Positions 9,201 through 17,180 of a stretch of 64,000 bases of DNA are shown here, piece by piece. Below the pieces are notes generated by a model that made no database searches, was not told where the DNA came from, and saw only the letters and a list, made by a program, of their open reading frames with translations. Every line of letters starts with the position of its first letter. Position 1 is the stretch's first letter. The position numbers and the translations under genes are program-made. Source of the stretch: Paraburkholderia agricolaris (GTDB lineage Bacteria > Pseudomonadota > Gammaproteobacteria > Burkholderiales > Burkholderiaceae); the NCBI RefSeq assembly GCF_009455635.1, contig NZ_QPER01000001.1, forward strand, positions 2,356,001-2,420,000. The letters run 5' to 3'.

Positions 9201-9925
9201 CGGCCATCGCGCAGCGTCAGCGTCAGGCCGGTCGTGCCGGCCGCGTCGATGCGGGCACGGTAGTACTCGCCGGGACTGGTCAGATCGTCCCAGCCCTTGC
9301 CGCCGCTGCCCGCGCGCGGCGTGAACGGCACGCGGATGCCGGTGGCCTGGCGAAGTTCGAGGCGCTGGCGGTCCGTGCTCATCGCGAGGATCGTGTCGAA
9401 GCCCAGGCCGCCGCCGACGCCGAACGCGCCCACCAGCGGCCGCCCGCTACCGTCGTAAGCGCCGCTACGGTAGGTGCGGGCAAGATCCAGCGGCAGCGTG
9501 TCGGTCACCGCCAGATCGTGGCGGAAGAAATAGAACTGGCCGGTGTACAGGTTGACCGGCTCACCGCCCGACGTGCTGCTGCCACACCCGGCAGTGGCGT
9601 CGGCCGCGCAGTTGTCCTGGTCGTCCGGCATGCTGCCCTCGGGCGCAACCGGTTCGGTCGTGTCGGTGGCCGACGGACCGCTGCAATAGCTCGCGATCAC
9701 CGAAGGATCGCCACAGACGTAGCCGCCCATGCCGCCGAAGTCAGCGGCAGCGGCCTTGAGCGGGCACATCGGATCGGCAGGGTACGCGCCGGAAGCGGCG
9801 TAGCGGCTGGGACACTCGACAGCATGCGCGTGCGGCGTGACAAACCACGACAGCAGCACGAAGAAGAACAGCACGAACGGGCGCAGGAGGACCCGACGCG
9901 CCGTGAGGGCATCGATAGTGTGCAT
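6284..9925 (-). CDS. Full-length secreted Rhs/YD-repeat polymorphic toxin
   Basis: This Rhs protein has 1213 residues from the ATG at 9925. That start places a hydrophobic signal peptide at the N-terminus (LLRPFVLFFFVLLSWF, then AHA); the frame runs on to 10030 without a better start. After a Cys-containing linker comes a DUF6531-like segment (GGEPVNLYTGQFYF) and many YD repeats. The core end is GTGLYYYRNRYYSPQTG with junction D-P-S-G. The tip of about 120 residues is a Pro-rich linker followed by a basic, Trp/Asp/Gly-rich domain (SVWERDKSGHGNRDGDG, then KRW, ending DGRIRK). I cannot assign the tip; its basic character would suit a nuclease. No PAAR or VgrG domain is present, so export is probably not by type VI secretion. 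Family call secure, activity unknown. Confidence 0.88.
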   Translation of the reverse strand: MHTIDALTARRVLLRPFVLFFFVLLSWFVTPHAHAVECPSRYAASGAYPADPMCPLKAAAADFGGMGGYVCGDPSVIASYCSGPSATDTTEPVAPEGSMPDDQDNCAADATAGCGSSTSGGEPVNLYTGQFYFFRHDLAVTDTLPLDLARTYRSGAYDGSGRPLVGAFGVGGGLGFDTILAMSTDRQRLELRQATGIRVPFTPRAGSGGKGWDDLTSPGEYYRARIDAAGTTGLTLTLRDGRIQRFTSMGGVYRLSRLEDRNGNAVVIARDSSTGAITSVSGPNGRTLTFTSIVGARGTPLISRVTDPLGRQVSYTYDSADRLVQVSDAAGGIWKYGWDSNSRLAVITDPEGNLQVASTYDGNDRVIAQKLADGSTFAFAYTLGGGKATQTDVTDRRGSIRRVEFDANGRVVRNTYPLGDTTQQVQTFTYDATGRVTNLTAGDRQYTYGYDTNGNRISEADQYGTLHTRTHDSYSQVLTDAEAGDPQRGVATGYTYDAKGNLLTVTDRLGKRTTFTVDAQGRVLTVTDALKGITRYTYSGGDLTAVTDPLNRTTQYTTDAAGRVTAVQDPLGNRTKRTLDALDRTTDITDALNGVTRFTWDRNGHLLSQSDPKGVTTRYTYNAIGRPVSKTDPLGHSETYTWTSAGQLASVTDRKGQVTTYRYDAAGRLVSKVASPSSTAGFIRSWSYAWDSANGHLMGVTQNTARDPSVKEISMKIYAYDALTGKLAREDQTPIVPGQTIQYAYSPASRELERLLLDRVTVQYTRDAAHRLTQVQYQLNDGTVKTFGFAYDALGRRSQASLANGIAIGYTWDAASQLTGITYRRADGSVLGDLTYGYDLAGRRTKMGGSLAKTALPQPVGDAQYNGANQLTRWAGFTFTYDLNGNLTGDGENQYGWDIQDQLQSLTRQAGAWNASYVYDMFGRRRWAQINSQRTDYFSAGDDLSLVNTDNDWAHRTRQFSLFGEGASDELMFRRIGDDASQDRYVLRDANNNVIALTDANQQIVTRYTYEPYGRTTQSGTADSNPQQYTARENDGTGLYYYRNRYYSPQTGRFISEDPIGWASGQTNAYAYVGGNPVSYSDPSGLQVPFPYTPVPPPPGAGSNTPSWVSPPWGAQGASDWIRDTVGGIFSNGDADSPVVYPNNPDKADDGVFTPINGTPGKQCNDGSVWERDKSGHGNRDGDGSQWKRWPDRKSWEKGRTPQSIWPDGRIRK

Positions 9926-9962
9926 AAGGATCTGGGAGAGGCGGGGGAAGGAACCCGGAAGA

Positions 9963-10313
9963 TCAGGCGCCGCGAACCTGGCGCGCGCTGGTCTGAGTCG
10001 GGATTGACGACAATGCCGGATTACCGGCATCCGCAGCCGGCGGAGAACCCGTGCCGCTCACCGGCACCGCAGAAGCCACCCCACCCTGCCGCCGGATTGC
10101 CGTGATGTTGCCCGCCGCGTCGTAGTCGTAATACGCGGTGGCGCCAGACACGGCGACCGACGTCAACCGGCCCAAGGCGTCGTAGCCGTAGGTGATGTCG
10201 TCGGCATGACAGAGAAAAGGCAACAGCGCCGTGCCAGCAATCAGTGCCGTGGCAACCACGCCTCGGACGGTTGCCACGGACGCCTTGGGATGACGCTCAA
10301 TAGGAATACTCAC
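9963..10313 (-). CDS. Small secreted YD-repeat protein upstream of the Rhs gene
   Basis: This protein has 116 residues from a GTG at 10313, preceded by GAGGAG about 6 bases upstream. A Sec-type signal peptide (VVATALIAGTALLPFLCHA) is followed by one to two YD repeats (ITYGYDALGRLTSV and YYDYDAAGNITAIRR) and a Pro/Ser/Thr-rich tail. The full-length Rhs gene starts 37 bases further on, so the two are likely co-transcribed. It may be a processed Rhs leader fragment, an Rhs accessory protein or a relic of an earlier Rhs gene. Its function is unknown. Confidence 0.7.
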   Translation of the reverse strand: MSIPIERHPKASVATVRGVVATALIAGTALLPFLCHADDITYGYDALGRLTSVAVSGATAYYDYDAAGNITAIRRQGGVASAVPVSGTGSPPAADAGNPALSSIPTQTSARQVRGA

Positions 10314-10471
10314 CGCATCTCCTCGTGATCGTTACGTTCTGGAAACTGATCGCAAAACAGTACGGCACCGACCCCTATTAAAGAATCAGCCAGTTCAGTT
10401 TGATTTGTAGGAATACACCGCGCCTCATTCGGAGCGCCCACTCCTGCAATGAGCTAATAACGCAAAAGCCC

Positions 10472-12919
10472 TCAGCCCTTCACCACGCGCTTCAGAATCC
10501 GCGCGACACCGTCCACATAGGTTGCCGTCCCAAACCGGCTCAGCGCTGCCTGATACCCATTCCTGACCAGTTTCTCGCGCAGTTCGTCGTTCGAGCGCAA
10601 CTCAGCCAACGTATCGGCGAGACCATGTGCGTCGCCGGGCGTGCAGAGCACGCCGTTCTCATAGTCGTCGATGATCTCCAGCACGCCGCCCGCGCGTGCC
10701 GCCACCACCGGCCGCCGCGCCAGCATCCCCTCGACAATCACGCGGCCGAACGGCTCCGGCGTGATCGACGTGTGGACAACCGCATCGACCGCGCACATGC
10801 AAGCGGGGATATCGTGCTGGAAGCCGAGAAAATGCACCCGGTCGGCCAGATCATGCGCGGCGACAAACGCGTGCAGTTCGATCTCGTACGCGTCCTCGCC
10901 GAACAGCGGCGCGCCCACCAGCACCGCATGCATCTGCGGATTGAGGACCATTGCTTCGAGCAGTACATGCTGCCCTTTCCAGCGCGCGAGGCGGCTGAAC
11001 GAGCCGACCAGAAACCCGTCCTGCGGCAAGCCCAGGCGTCTGCGCAGCGTCGCTTGAGGCACCGTGCTCAATGCGTCGAACGGCGCTGCGGAAATCCCGT
11101 TGAACACCACGTCGACCCGTTTTTCGTCGAAATGCGTGAGTTCCGTAAAGGCGCGAGCGGAGGCTGCCGAATTGGCGATGACGTGTGTGAGGCCAAGCCG
11201 CGCGCACCACTTGATGATCGCCAGTTGCTTGCGGCCAAAGTGTTCCGGGCTGACGATATCGCGCAGATGCCACACCACCGGCCGCCGTGCGAGCTTGCCG
11301 GCAAGCGCGCCGATCACCATCGCGCGCTGCGTGTTGGCGTAGATTACCTCGGCGTCGCGCGCGCGTCTTGCCGTGGCGCGCACGAGCGATATCAACCCCT
11401 TGAGCGCCTGCCCCTTCGGCAGCGATCCACCCTGCTTGCGAACGTGGCGCAGCGCACCCGCGTCCAGCACGTTGACGCTCGCGCCGGCCTTCGCAAGAGC
11501 CGTATGGAACGGGCCGTCGTCGAACAGTACGACTTCCATACGGGTACGCAATGCCTTGACGATCTCCAGCAACGACAACTCGGCACCGCCAAGGACACCG
11601 CTCTGATCGACTGCCAGAATACGCGGCGCGCCGGCAGCGGCATCGGCTTTGTAGGGAACATACGGCGGCATCGTTGCCGAGCGCAGTGCGGGCACCGCAT
11701 CCCGCACATGGTTGAAGAAGCGTTCGCGGAAATGGGCAGCAGAAAATTGCTCCGCGTTCGCACGGCAATCCACCGGCGAAAACCGCTTCACGTGGTCGTC
11801 AAAACGCGCGACCGCCGCAATGATCGAATCGACGCTCTGTTCATCGAAGAACATGCCCGTGGGCCGCGCTTCGGACAGATCGCGCACGGTTTCGAGCGCC
11901 CCGCCCTTGCCGTACGCAATCACCGGCGTGCCGCAAGCCTGCGCCTCGACCACCGAGATGCCGAAGTCCTCTTCGGCTGCAAACACAAAGGCCTTGGCGC
12001 GGCTCATATGGTCCTTCAGCACCTTGAACGGCTGATAACCCATGATCTCGACATTGGGCCCCGCCTTCGCGCGGATCTTCTGCATGTCGGGGCCGTCGCC
12101 GATCACCACCAGCTTGCGCTCCGGCATCTGCGCGAACGCTTCGACGATCAGATCGATCTTCTTGTACGGCACCATGCGCGAGGCGGTCAGATAGAAATCG
12201 CCCTTATCCGTGCACAGCGAAAAAGCCTCGACGTCGACGGGCGGAAAGATCACCTTTGAATCGCGCTGATAGACCTTCCTGATTCGACGCGCGATGAACT
12301 CCGAATTCGCCACGAAGCCATCCACCGAATTCGACGTGCGGATATCCCAGTTACGGATGTAGTGAAGAATCAAGCGCGCGAGTGCCGACTTCGGTCCGCC
12401 GGTCAGCTTCGACTGCTGCAGATACTGGTGCTGCAGATCCCACGCATAGCGGATCGGCGAATGCACGTAGCTGATATGCACCTGGTCGGGACCGGTGAGA
12501 ATCCCTTTCGCTACCGCGTGGCTGCTCGAGATCACCACGTCGTAAGCCGACACGTCGAGCTGCTCGATTGCAAGCGGCATCAGCGGCAGATAGGCGCGGT
12601 ACTTGGTCCGCGCGCGCGGCAGCTTCTGGATGAACGAGGTCGTCACCGATTTGCCGCGCAGGAAGCTGCGATCGTCGAGAAAATCGACGAGGCTGAACAG
12701 ATCGGCGTCCGGAAAACACGCGACGATCTGCTCAAGCACCTTCTCGGCGCCCGCATAGGTAACGAGCCAGTCGTGCACGATCGCGACGCGCACCGTCTTG
12801 TCGCTGCGCAACGCCGTGTGGCGCGGCGGCGCCTGAACGCCGGGAACGGTGGTGAGTTCGGCCAGTGCACTGCGCGTCGTGGGTCGCAGCACGGCTTCTT
12901 CAAGGACTTCGTGGTTCAT
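10472..12919 (-). CDS. bceR: Two-domain glycosyltransferase of the cepacian-type repeat unit
   Basis: The 815-residue protein starts at the ATG at 12919, which overlaps the flippase stop as ATGA and has GAGGA 8–9 bases upstream. It contains two GT4-type glycosyltransferase units in tandem. The first (about 40–430) opens VAIVHDWLVTYAGAEKVLEQ and contains EDFGISVVEAQACGTPVIAYG. The second (about 440–815) opens ILAVDQSGVLGGAELSLLE and contains EPFGRVIVEGMLARRPVVA. Both carry the family's E-x7-E nucleotide-sugar binding motif. Fusion of two transferases suggests addition of two successive sugars of the lipid-linked unit at the cytoplasmic membrane face. Size, fusion and position beside the flippase match BceR of the second bce cluster. 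Donor sugars cannot be read from sequence. Confidence 0.86.
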   Translation of the reverse strand: MNHEVLEEAVLRPTTRSALAELTTVPGVQAPPRHTALRSDKTVRVAIVHDWLVTYAGAEKVLEQIVACFPDADLFSLVDFLDDRSFLRGKSVTTSFIQKLPRARTKYRAYLPLMPLAIEQLDVSAYDVVISSSHAVAKGILTGPDQVHISYVHSPIRYAWDLQHQYLQQSKLTGGPKSALARLILHYIRNWDIRTSNSVDGFVANSEFIARRIRKVYQRDSKVIFPPVDVEAFSLCTDKGDFYLTASRMVPYKKIDLIVEAFAQMPERKLVVIGDGPDMQKIRAKAGPNVEIMGYQPFKVLKDHMSRAKAFVFAAEEDFGISVVEAQACGTPVIAYGKGGALETVRDLSEARPTGMFFDEQSVDSIIAAVARFDDHVKRFSPVDCRANAEQFSAAHFRERFFNHVRDAVPALRSATMPPYVPYKADAAAGAPRILAVDQSGVLGGAELSLLEIVKALRTRMEVVLFDDGPFHTALAKAGASVNVLDAGALRHVRKQGGSLPKGQALKGLISLVRATARRARDAEVIYANTQRAMVIGALAGKLARRPVVWHLRDIVSPEHFGRKQLAIIKWCARLGLTHVIANSAASARAFTELTHFDEKRVDVVFNGISAAPFDALSTVPQATLRRRLGLPQDGFLVGSFSRLARWKGQHVLLEAMVLNPQMHAVLVGAPLFGEDAYEIELHAFVAAHDLADRVHFLGFQHDIPACMCAVDAVVHTSITPEPFGRVIVEGMLARRPVVAARAGGVLEIIDDYENGVLCTPGDAHGLADTLAELRSNDELREKLVRNGYQAALSRFGTATYVDGVARILKRVVKG

Positions 12920-14382
12920 GCGCTTTTCCTCGGATTCAGTCGCAACAGCAGTGAACGCGCAAGATCGCGCAAAGCGGGTGTCATCGTGATGGACCAGGCG
13001 ACGTTCGCGCCGACCATCAATACGCCGGCGACGATCGCCAAAGCGAGACTCGGCAGGAAGCTGGCAAGCCACAGGCTGGCCAGCAGAAAAGCGAGGTGAG
13101 CGAGCATGTCGAGCGCGATCTGGCGCGCGCGAATCGCCGACAGGCGCAGCAGCACGACGTAGTCGAACAGAGCGCGGCCAGCCACGGCCATCGCCGCGCC
13201 GGTCAAACCGAAGTGGGTGATGCCGAGCCATAAAGCCCCTGCAAACAAGGGCAATTCGAACAGGCCGACCCGCGCAGCGGTGGCCGGATTGACTTGCGAC
13301 TGGATCAGAATCCGCGTCACGTTCGCCTGCCCGACGAGCCACACGGCGACGATCATGATGCGGCCCACCGGTGCGGCTACGGTGGCGATCTCATTGCCGA
13401 CCCACAGATGCAAAAACGGCTCGAGCACCAGCATCGCAACCAGCGCGACGGGGGTGAACACCCCATTGAGGAATTCGAGCGACTGCTGCGTGATGGTGTC
13501 CGCATCCGCGCGGGCCACGGCGGACAGGCGCGGAAACAATGTGCGCACCAGCGCGGTCGGCACGATATTCAAACGCGTCACGAGGTTTTGCGGCACCGTG
13601 TAATACGTGACGAAGCGCGCGCCGAGACTCGTGCCGAGCATCACGCGGTCGAGCGATTCCGCGATCATGTTGGTGACGCTCGCAATCAGCATCCAGCCGC
13701 CGAAGTTGAAGAGCCCCTTGGCCACGCCGAGTTGCGGCGCAAGAATGCTGCGAATCTCCAGCACCTTCAAGGCCGAACGGCCCAGCAGAATCGCCGCGAG
13801 AATTCGCGCGAATACGGCGGCGGCGAGCACGTTCTGCAGCGTCGCGCCTAGCCACAGCGCGGCGCCGAGGGGCAGCAACTGGAACAGAAAGGTGCCGATG
13901 GTCTGATTGGTGTTGTAGACACCGAAGCGCTCCGCGCCGTTGATCGCGCCGGCGAACACCCACGACACATTGGCAATCGGAATCGCCACCGCGAGCCACG
14001 GCAGCGCCATATAAACCTCGTGCTGCAACTCCGGCGACACCTTGGTGAAGTACGCGGTGTACAGAAACGCGCCGAAATAGATAATCAGACCGCCGACCAC
14101 ACCGGTCGCGAGATTGAGCCACGTCGCGCTCCAGAACACGCGTGCGCTCTCACCCTTGTCGCCCGTGGCACGCGCCTTCGAGATGTGATTCTGCGCGGCC
14201 ATACTCATGCCGAGATCGAGAATCCCGAAGTAGCCGATCAAGGTCCACACGAGACTGATCACGCCGTAGCGCTCGACGCCGAGCAGCTTGATATACGACG
14301 GCACGGTCACGAGCGAGACGAAAGTCGGCAGTACCAGGCCGAAAAAATTGATCGCTACGTTCTTGAGAATGCCTTTGTCCAT
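12916..14382 (-). CDS. bceQ: Wzx-type polysaccharide repeat-unit flippase
   Basis: This 488-residue polytopic protein of the MOP/Wzx family (about 12–14 membrane segments) moves undecaprenyl-diphosphate-linked repeat units across the inner membrane for Wzy polymerisation. The opening ILKNVAINFFGLVLPTFV and the segment GVERYGVISLVWTLIGYFG are typical of RfbX-like flippases. The stop overlaps the start of the downstream glycosyltransferase, so the two are translationally coupled. Position in the second bce block matches BceQ. This is the only flippase in the window, so it presumably serves the whole cluster. Confidence 0.88.
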   Translation of the reverse strand: MDKGILKNVAINFFGLVLPTFVSLVTVPSYIKLLGVERYGVISLVWTLIGYFGILDLGMSMAAQNHISKARATGDKGESARVFWSATWLNLATGVVGGLIIYFGAFLYTAYFTKVSPELQHEVYMALPWLAVAIPIANVSWVFAGAINGAERFGVYNTNQTIGTFLFQLLPLGAALWLGATLQNVLAAAVFARILAAILLGRSALKVLEIRSILAPQLGVAKGLFNFGGWMLIASVTNMIAESLDRVMLGTSLGARFVTYYTVPQNLVTRLNIVPTALVRTLFPRLSAVARADADTITQQSLEFLNGVFTPVALVAMLVLEPFLHLWVGNEIATVAAPVGRIMIVAVWLVGQANVTRILIQSQVNPATAARVGLFELPLFAGALWLGITHFGLTGAAMAVAGRALFDYVVLLRLSAIRARQIALDMLAHLAFLLASLWLASFLPSLALAIVAGVLMVGANVAWSITMTPALRDLARSLLLRLNPRKSA

Positions 14383-14464
14383 CGGATGCCTTGGGTTAAT
14401 TCAGTTGCCTGATGATTCATTCGGAAGCCCTCGCGCCACGAGCGGCGCGTCACGTCACATCGCT

Positions 14465-16666
14465 TCAAGGCTTCCAGCGATACATCATCACTTTCCCGCG
14501 CGCGTCTTCCTCGACGAACACGAGATACTCACCGTTGCTGCGTTTCGCGGCGCTGATGCCGTTGGGCACGTCGACCCAGCCTGACGCGCTGCCTACCTCC
14601 GGGCCAGGACGGATGACGCCGATCTCCTTGCCGCTGTTCTTGTCCCACACGTGCACCGCGCCGACCGGTTCGACGCCGAAGATGTATTGCCCCTCGACCG
14701 TGAGGCCGATGATCGTGGCGATGGGTTTGGTCTGCGTGGTCCACGGCAGCGTGATCGAATAGCGCTGCACCGGATTGCCGCTCGACCATTTGTCGTAGCG
14801 CACCAGCACGCGCCCCACCTCCTTCCAGAAGCCGCGATCGAACGGCGTATCGGGCGTATAACCGGTCAGGTACATCGTGTCGGTATCGGGCTCGTAAATC
14901 GCCCGATGCAGTTCGGTGAACGGCTGCGGCACCGGGTAATGCGTGAGATTCGAATACGAGTAAACAGGGTTGCCCTTCGCATCGAGGCCGCCGAAACGGA
15001 AGCGATAAATACCCCGGTTATCGCGGGCGCGCCAGATATCCCCCGCGCTATCGACCCACCAGCCCCAGCCGCCCGCCAGCTTCGTGCCGCTCGTGTTGAG
15101 GGTGAATTCGTCGGTGTTGAACCTGCCGTCGCCGTTCACATCGCGCCAGATCCAGTCGCCGCCCGGCGGGGCATTCGGCACTTTGGCAACGGCCCGCTCA
15201 CGCCCGGCGATGAAGCCCGAAGGAATCGCCACTTCGCCATCGCGCTGCGGATCGAAGCGATAGATTTTCAGGTGATCCGCGTACATGTCGGTCAGGTACA
15301 GAAACGTGTGACCCTTGAGCTTGCGGGCGATCGGCAGGCCGGGATACTGGTCGGTGTGAAAGACCGGGTCGTCGGGATACTTGAAGCGGTTCGACAGAAA
15401 ACCCACGTATTTCCAGTCCTGACCGGCAGGCTTCGAGAGATCGAGTTCGAAGCGCTTATTGCCGGTATAGACGCTATCCGGACGTGACGGATCGATCCAT
15501 GCGCCGTCGACGAACAACAAGCCCTGCACCTGCCAGTTCCGCTTGCCGTCCGGCGCGTAGCTTTCGAGCGTGGCGCCGAGGCCCGCGCCGATCGGCGCAT
15601 AACGCGGACCGATGCCGTTGGTCGACACATAAACGTTGCCGCGCGCATCCACGCCCACGCCAGTCAAACCGTTGAAGCGCTGCGGTCCTGGACGGCCGGG
15701 TACACCGCTGAAAATGCCACCGCGCTCGCCCAGCGAACCCGACTCCGCGTAACGGCCATTGCTCTTGCTGAAGAACAGCACCTGCTGACGCGGACCGTTG
15801 TCGGCAATGAGAATGCGGCCTTGCGCATCGACGGCGATATCGACCGCGACCGCATCGGCGGGCAACGTGAAGGTTTCGTCAAGGCGCTTGCCTGAGGCCG
15901 TGTAATGCTCCACATGTGGCGCGCGGTCGTTGCGCGTACCGCTCAACACCCAGAGCGTGCCGTCGGGGGCAAGCGCCATGCGGCCCGGTTCGTGCACGCT
16001 CCAGTTTGCCTTCTGCTGCATCGATTCCGCGTCATACACCTCGATACGATCGCGCGCGGTGTTCGCCGCGTACAGCGTGGTGTCGTTCGCTGCCAGACCG
16101 CCAATTTCCGCGCTGGTGCCCGTCGGCACTTCGTTCATCATCAGAAAACCGGCGGCCAGTTGCGCATGCGGGTCCGCGTTGTTCGCGGCCGGCTGGAACG
16201 GCGCGGCGCGCTTCGGATCGGCGATCTGCCGGCGCGAAATGCCGAACCATTGCTTACCCTTCTCCGGCCATACGCCTCGCTCGACCAGATGTCCCTTCTC
16301 ATTGCCGACCGCGATAGCCACGAACGCGTACTTGCGATTCACCGCGACCGCGTTGCCGCCGCCGTTGCCCCAACCGTGCGTGCCACCCGCGAAGCCGAGC
16401 ATCTTGCCGTTCTGGTAGATGCTCGCTTCAGCGCCGCTTTCGTCCCACGGTGCGTTCGTATAGACCTTGCCGTCGGCTGCGACCGCAATCGCGGTGATGT
16501 CGATCTGGGTCCATGTGCCGTCGCCAAAACCGAAGGTGTTGCCGATCCAGGAATTTTTCGCGTTCAACACGGTTTCAGCGGATGCCGTGAAGCTGACCGA
16601 CGCGGCCGTCATGCCGGCCGCATAGGCAAATACAGCAATCCAGGTTTTGAACGTGAAACGGGCCAA
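14465..16666 (-). CDS. Secreted β-propeller (NHL-like) protein with an EF-hand-type calcium site
   Basis: This protein has 733 residues from a TTG at 16666; GGAGG lies 8 bases upstream and this start yields a clean signal peptide ending SFTASA. The ATG at 16732 gives an unlikely N-terminus. The body holds repeated blade-like strands such as VDAQGRILIADNGPRQQ and VDARGNVYVSTNG, typical of NHL/six-bladed propellers. A calcium-binding loop, DVNGDGRFNTDE, lies in the C-terminal half, followed by FRFGGLDAKGNPVYSYSN. It is the first gene of the minus-strand group followed by flippase and glycosyltransferase, in the place where relatives carry bceP. It may bind or process the polymer in the periplasm or outside the cell; no catalytic motif is evident. 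Confidence 0.75.
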   Translation of the reverse strand: MARFTFKTWIAVFAYAAGMTAASVSFTASAETVLNAKNSWIGNTFGFGDGTWTQIDITAIAVAADGKVYTNAPWDESGAEASIYQNGKMLGFAGGTHGWGNGGGNAVAVNRKYAFVAIAVGNEKGHLVERGVWPEKGKQWFGISRRQIADPKRAAPFQPAANNADPHAQLAAGFLMMNEVPTGTSAEIGGLAANDTTLYAANTARDRIEVYDAESMQQKANWSVHEPGRMALAPDGTLWVLSGTRNDRAPHVEHYTASGKRLDETFTLPADAVAVDIAVDAQGRILIADNGPRQQVLFFSKSNGRYAESGSLGERGGIFSGVPGRPGPQRFNGLTGVGVDARGNVYVSTNGIGPRYAPIGAGLGATLESYAPDGKRNWQVQGLLFVDGAWIDPSRPDSVYTGNKRFELDLSKPAGQDWKYVGFLSNRFKYPDDPVFHTDQYPGLPIARKLKGHTFLYLTDMYADHLKIYRFDPQRDGEVAIPSGFIAGRERAVAKVPNAPPGGDWIWRDVNGDGRFNTDEFTLNTSGTKLAGGWGWWVDSAGDIWRARDNRGIYRFRFGGLDAKGNPVYSYSNLTHYPVPQPFTELHRAIYEPDTDTMYLTGYTPDTPFDRGFWKEVGRVLVRYDKWSSGNPVQRYSITLPWTTQTKPIATIIGLTVEGQYIFGVEPVGAVHVWDKNSGKEIGVIRPGPEVGSASGWVDVPNGISAAKRSNGEYLVFVEEDARGKVMMYRWKP

Positions 16667-17180
16667 AAGTAATTCCTCCAATCCGGGCCGTGCCGCGATC
16701 GGGCACCGAGCCCGCGCAGATGCGAAATGCAAAGAAGTGCCAGCAGAGACCGCTAGAAGCGACGTAAGAACGTGAGACGGATCACACGGCTCACATTACG
16801 CGGGAAAAACGCCGCAACGAAAATCGAAAATAATTCAAAAATATTCGCCGCTTTAAGCGTTGCGAAAGAAAATTATTTAAAAATCGATTAAACGAAAATA
16901 CTTGCGGGCACCTGCCCCCGGCTCTGCCTTCGCGACCATCCTTACCGATGTGGCGGGATTTCCCCTGCACTTCTTACGCTTTACGACAACCATAAGACAC
17001 AAGCATGGAAATCAATTTCGAATGGGTAACGAAACACCCTGTTTCAATCTGATTCATTTATCCATTTCATTCCCGTTTTTTCATCAATTTCTTTTGCCTA
17101 AAATCGATTGCACTACCGATGCGACGCGCAGCGAGCGCGATCCTTCTCCCGGCTCATCCGCTTCACTCCATGGACGGTTC
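16667..17180. promoter_or_regulatory. AT-rich divergent intergenic region
   Basis: This gene-free stretch separates the minus-strand propeller–flippase–glycosyltransferase group from the plus-strand acyltransferase–esterase–dehydratase group, so it must hold promoters for both. It is markedly AT-rich around 16800–16900 and 17000–17110 in an otherwise GC-rich region. I see no unambiguous −35/−10 pair or operator. Confidence 0.5.

Noticed and set aside
6700..9700. Regularly repeated DNA considered as a CRISPR array or tandem satellite
   Set aside because: The repetition is imperfect, coding and in frame, and corresponds to YD repeats of the Rhs protein.
12920..13342. Extension of the glycosyltransferase frame into the flippase gene
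   Set aside because: The extra N-terminus is low-complexity shadow of bceQ; the ATG at 12919 has a ribosome binding site and the usual ATGA overlap.
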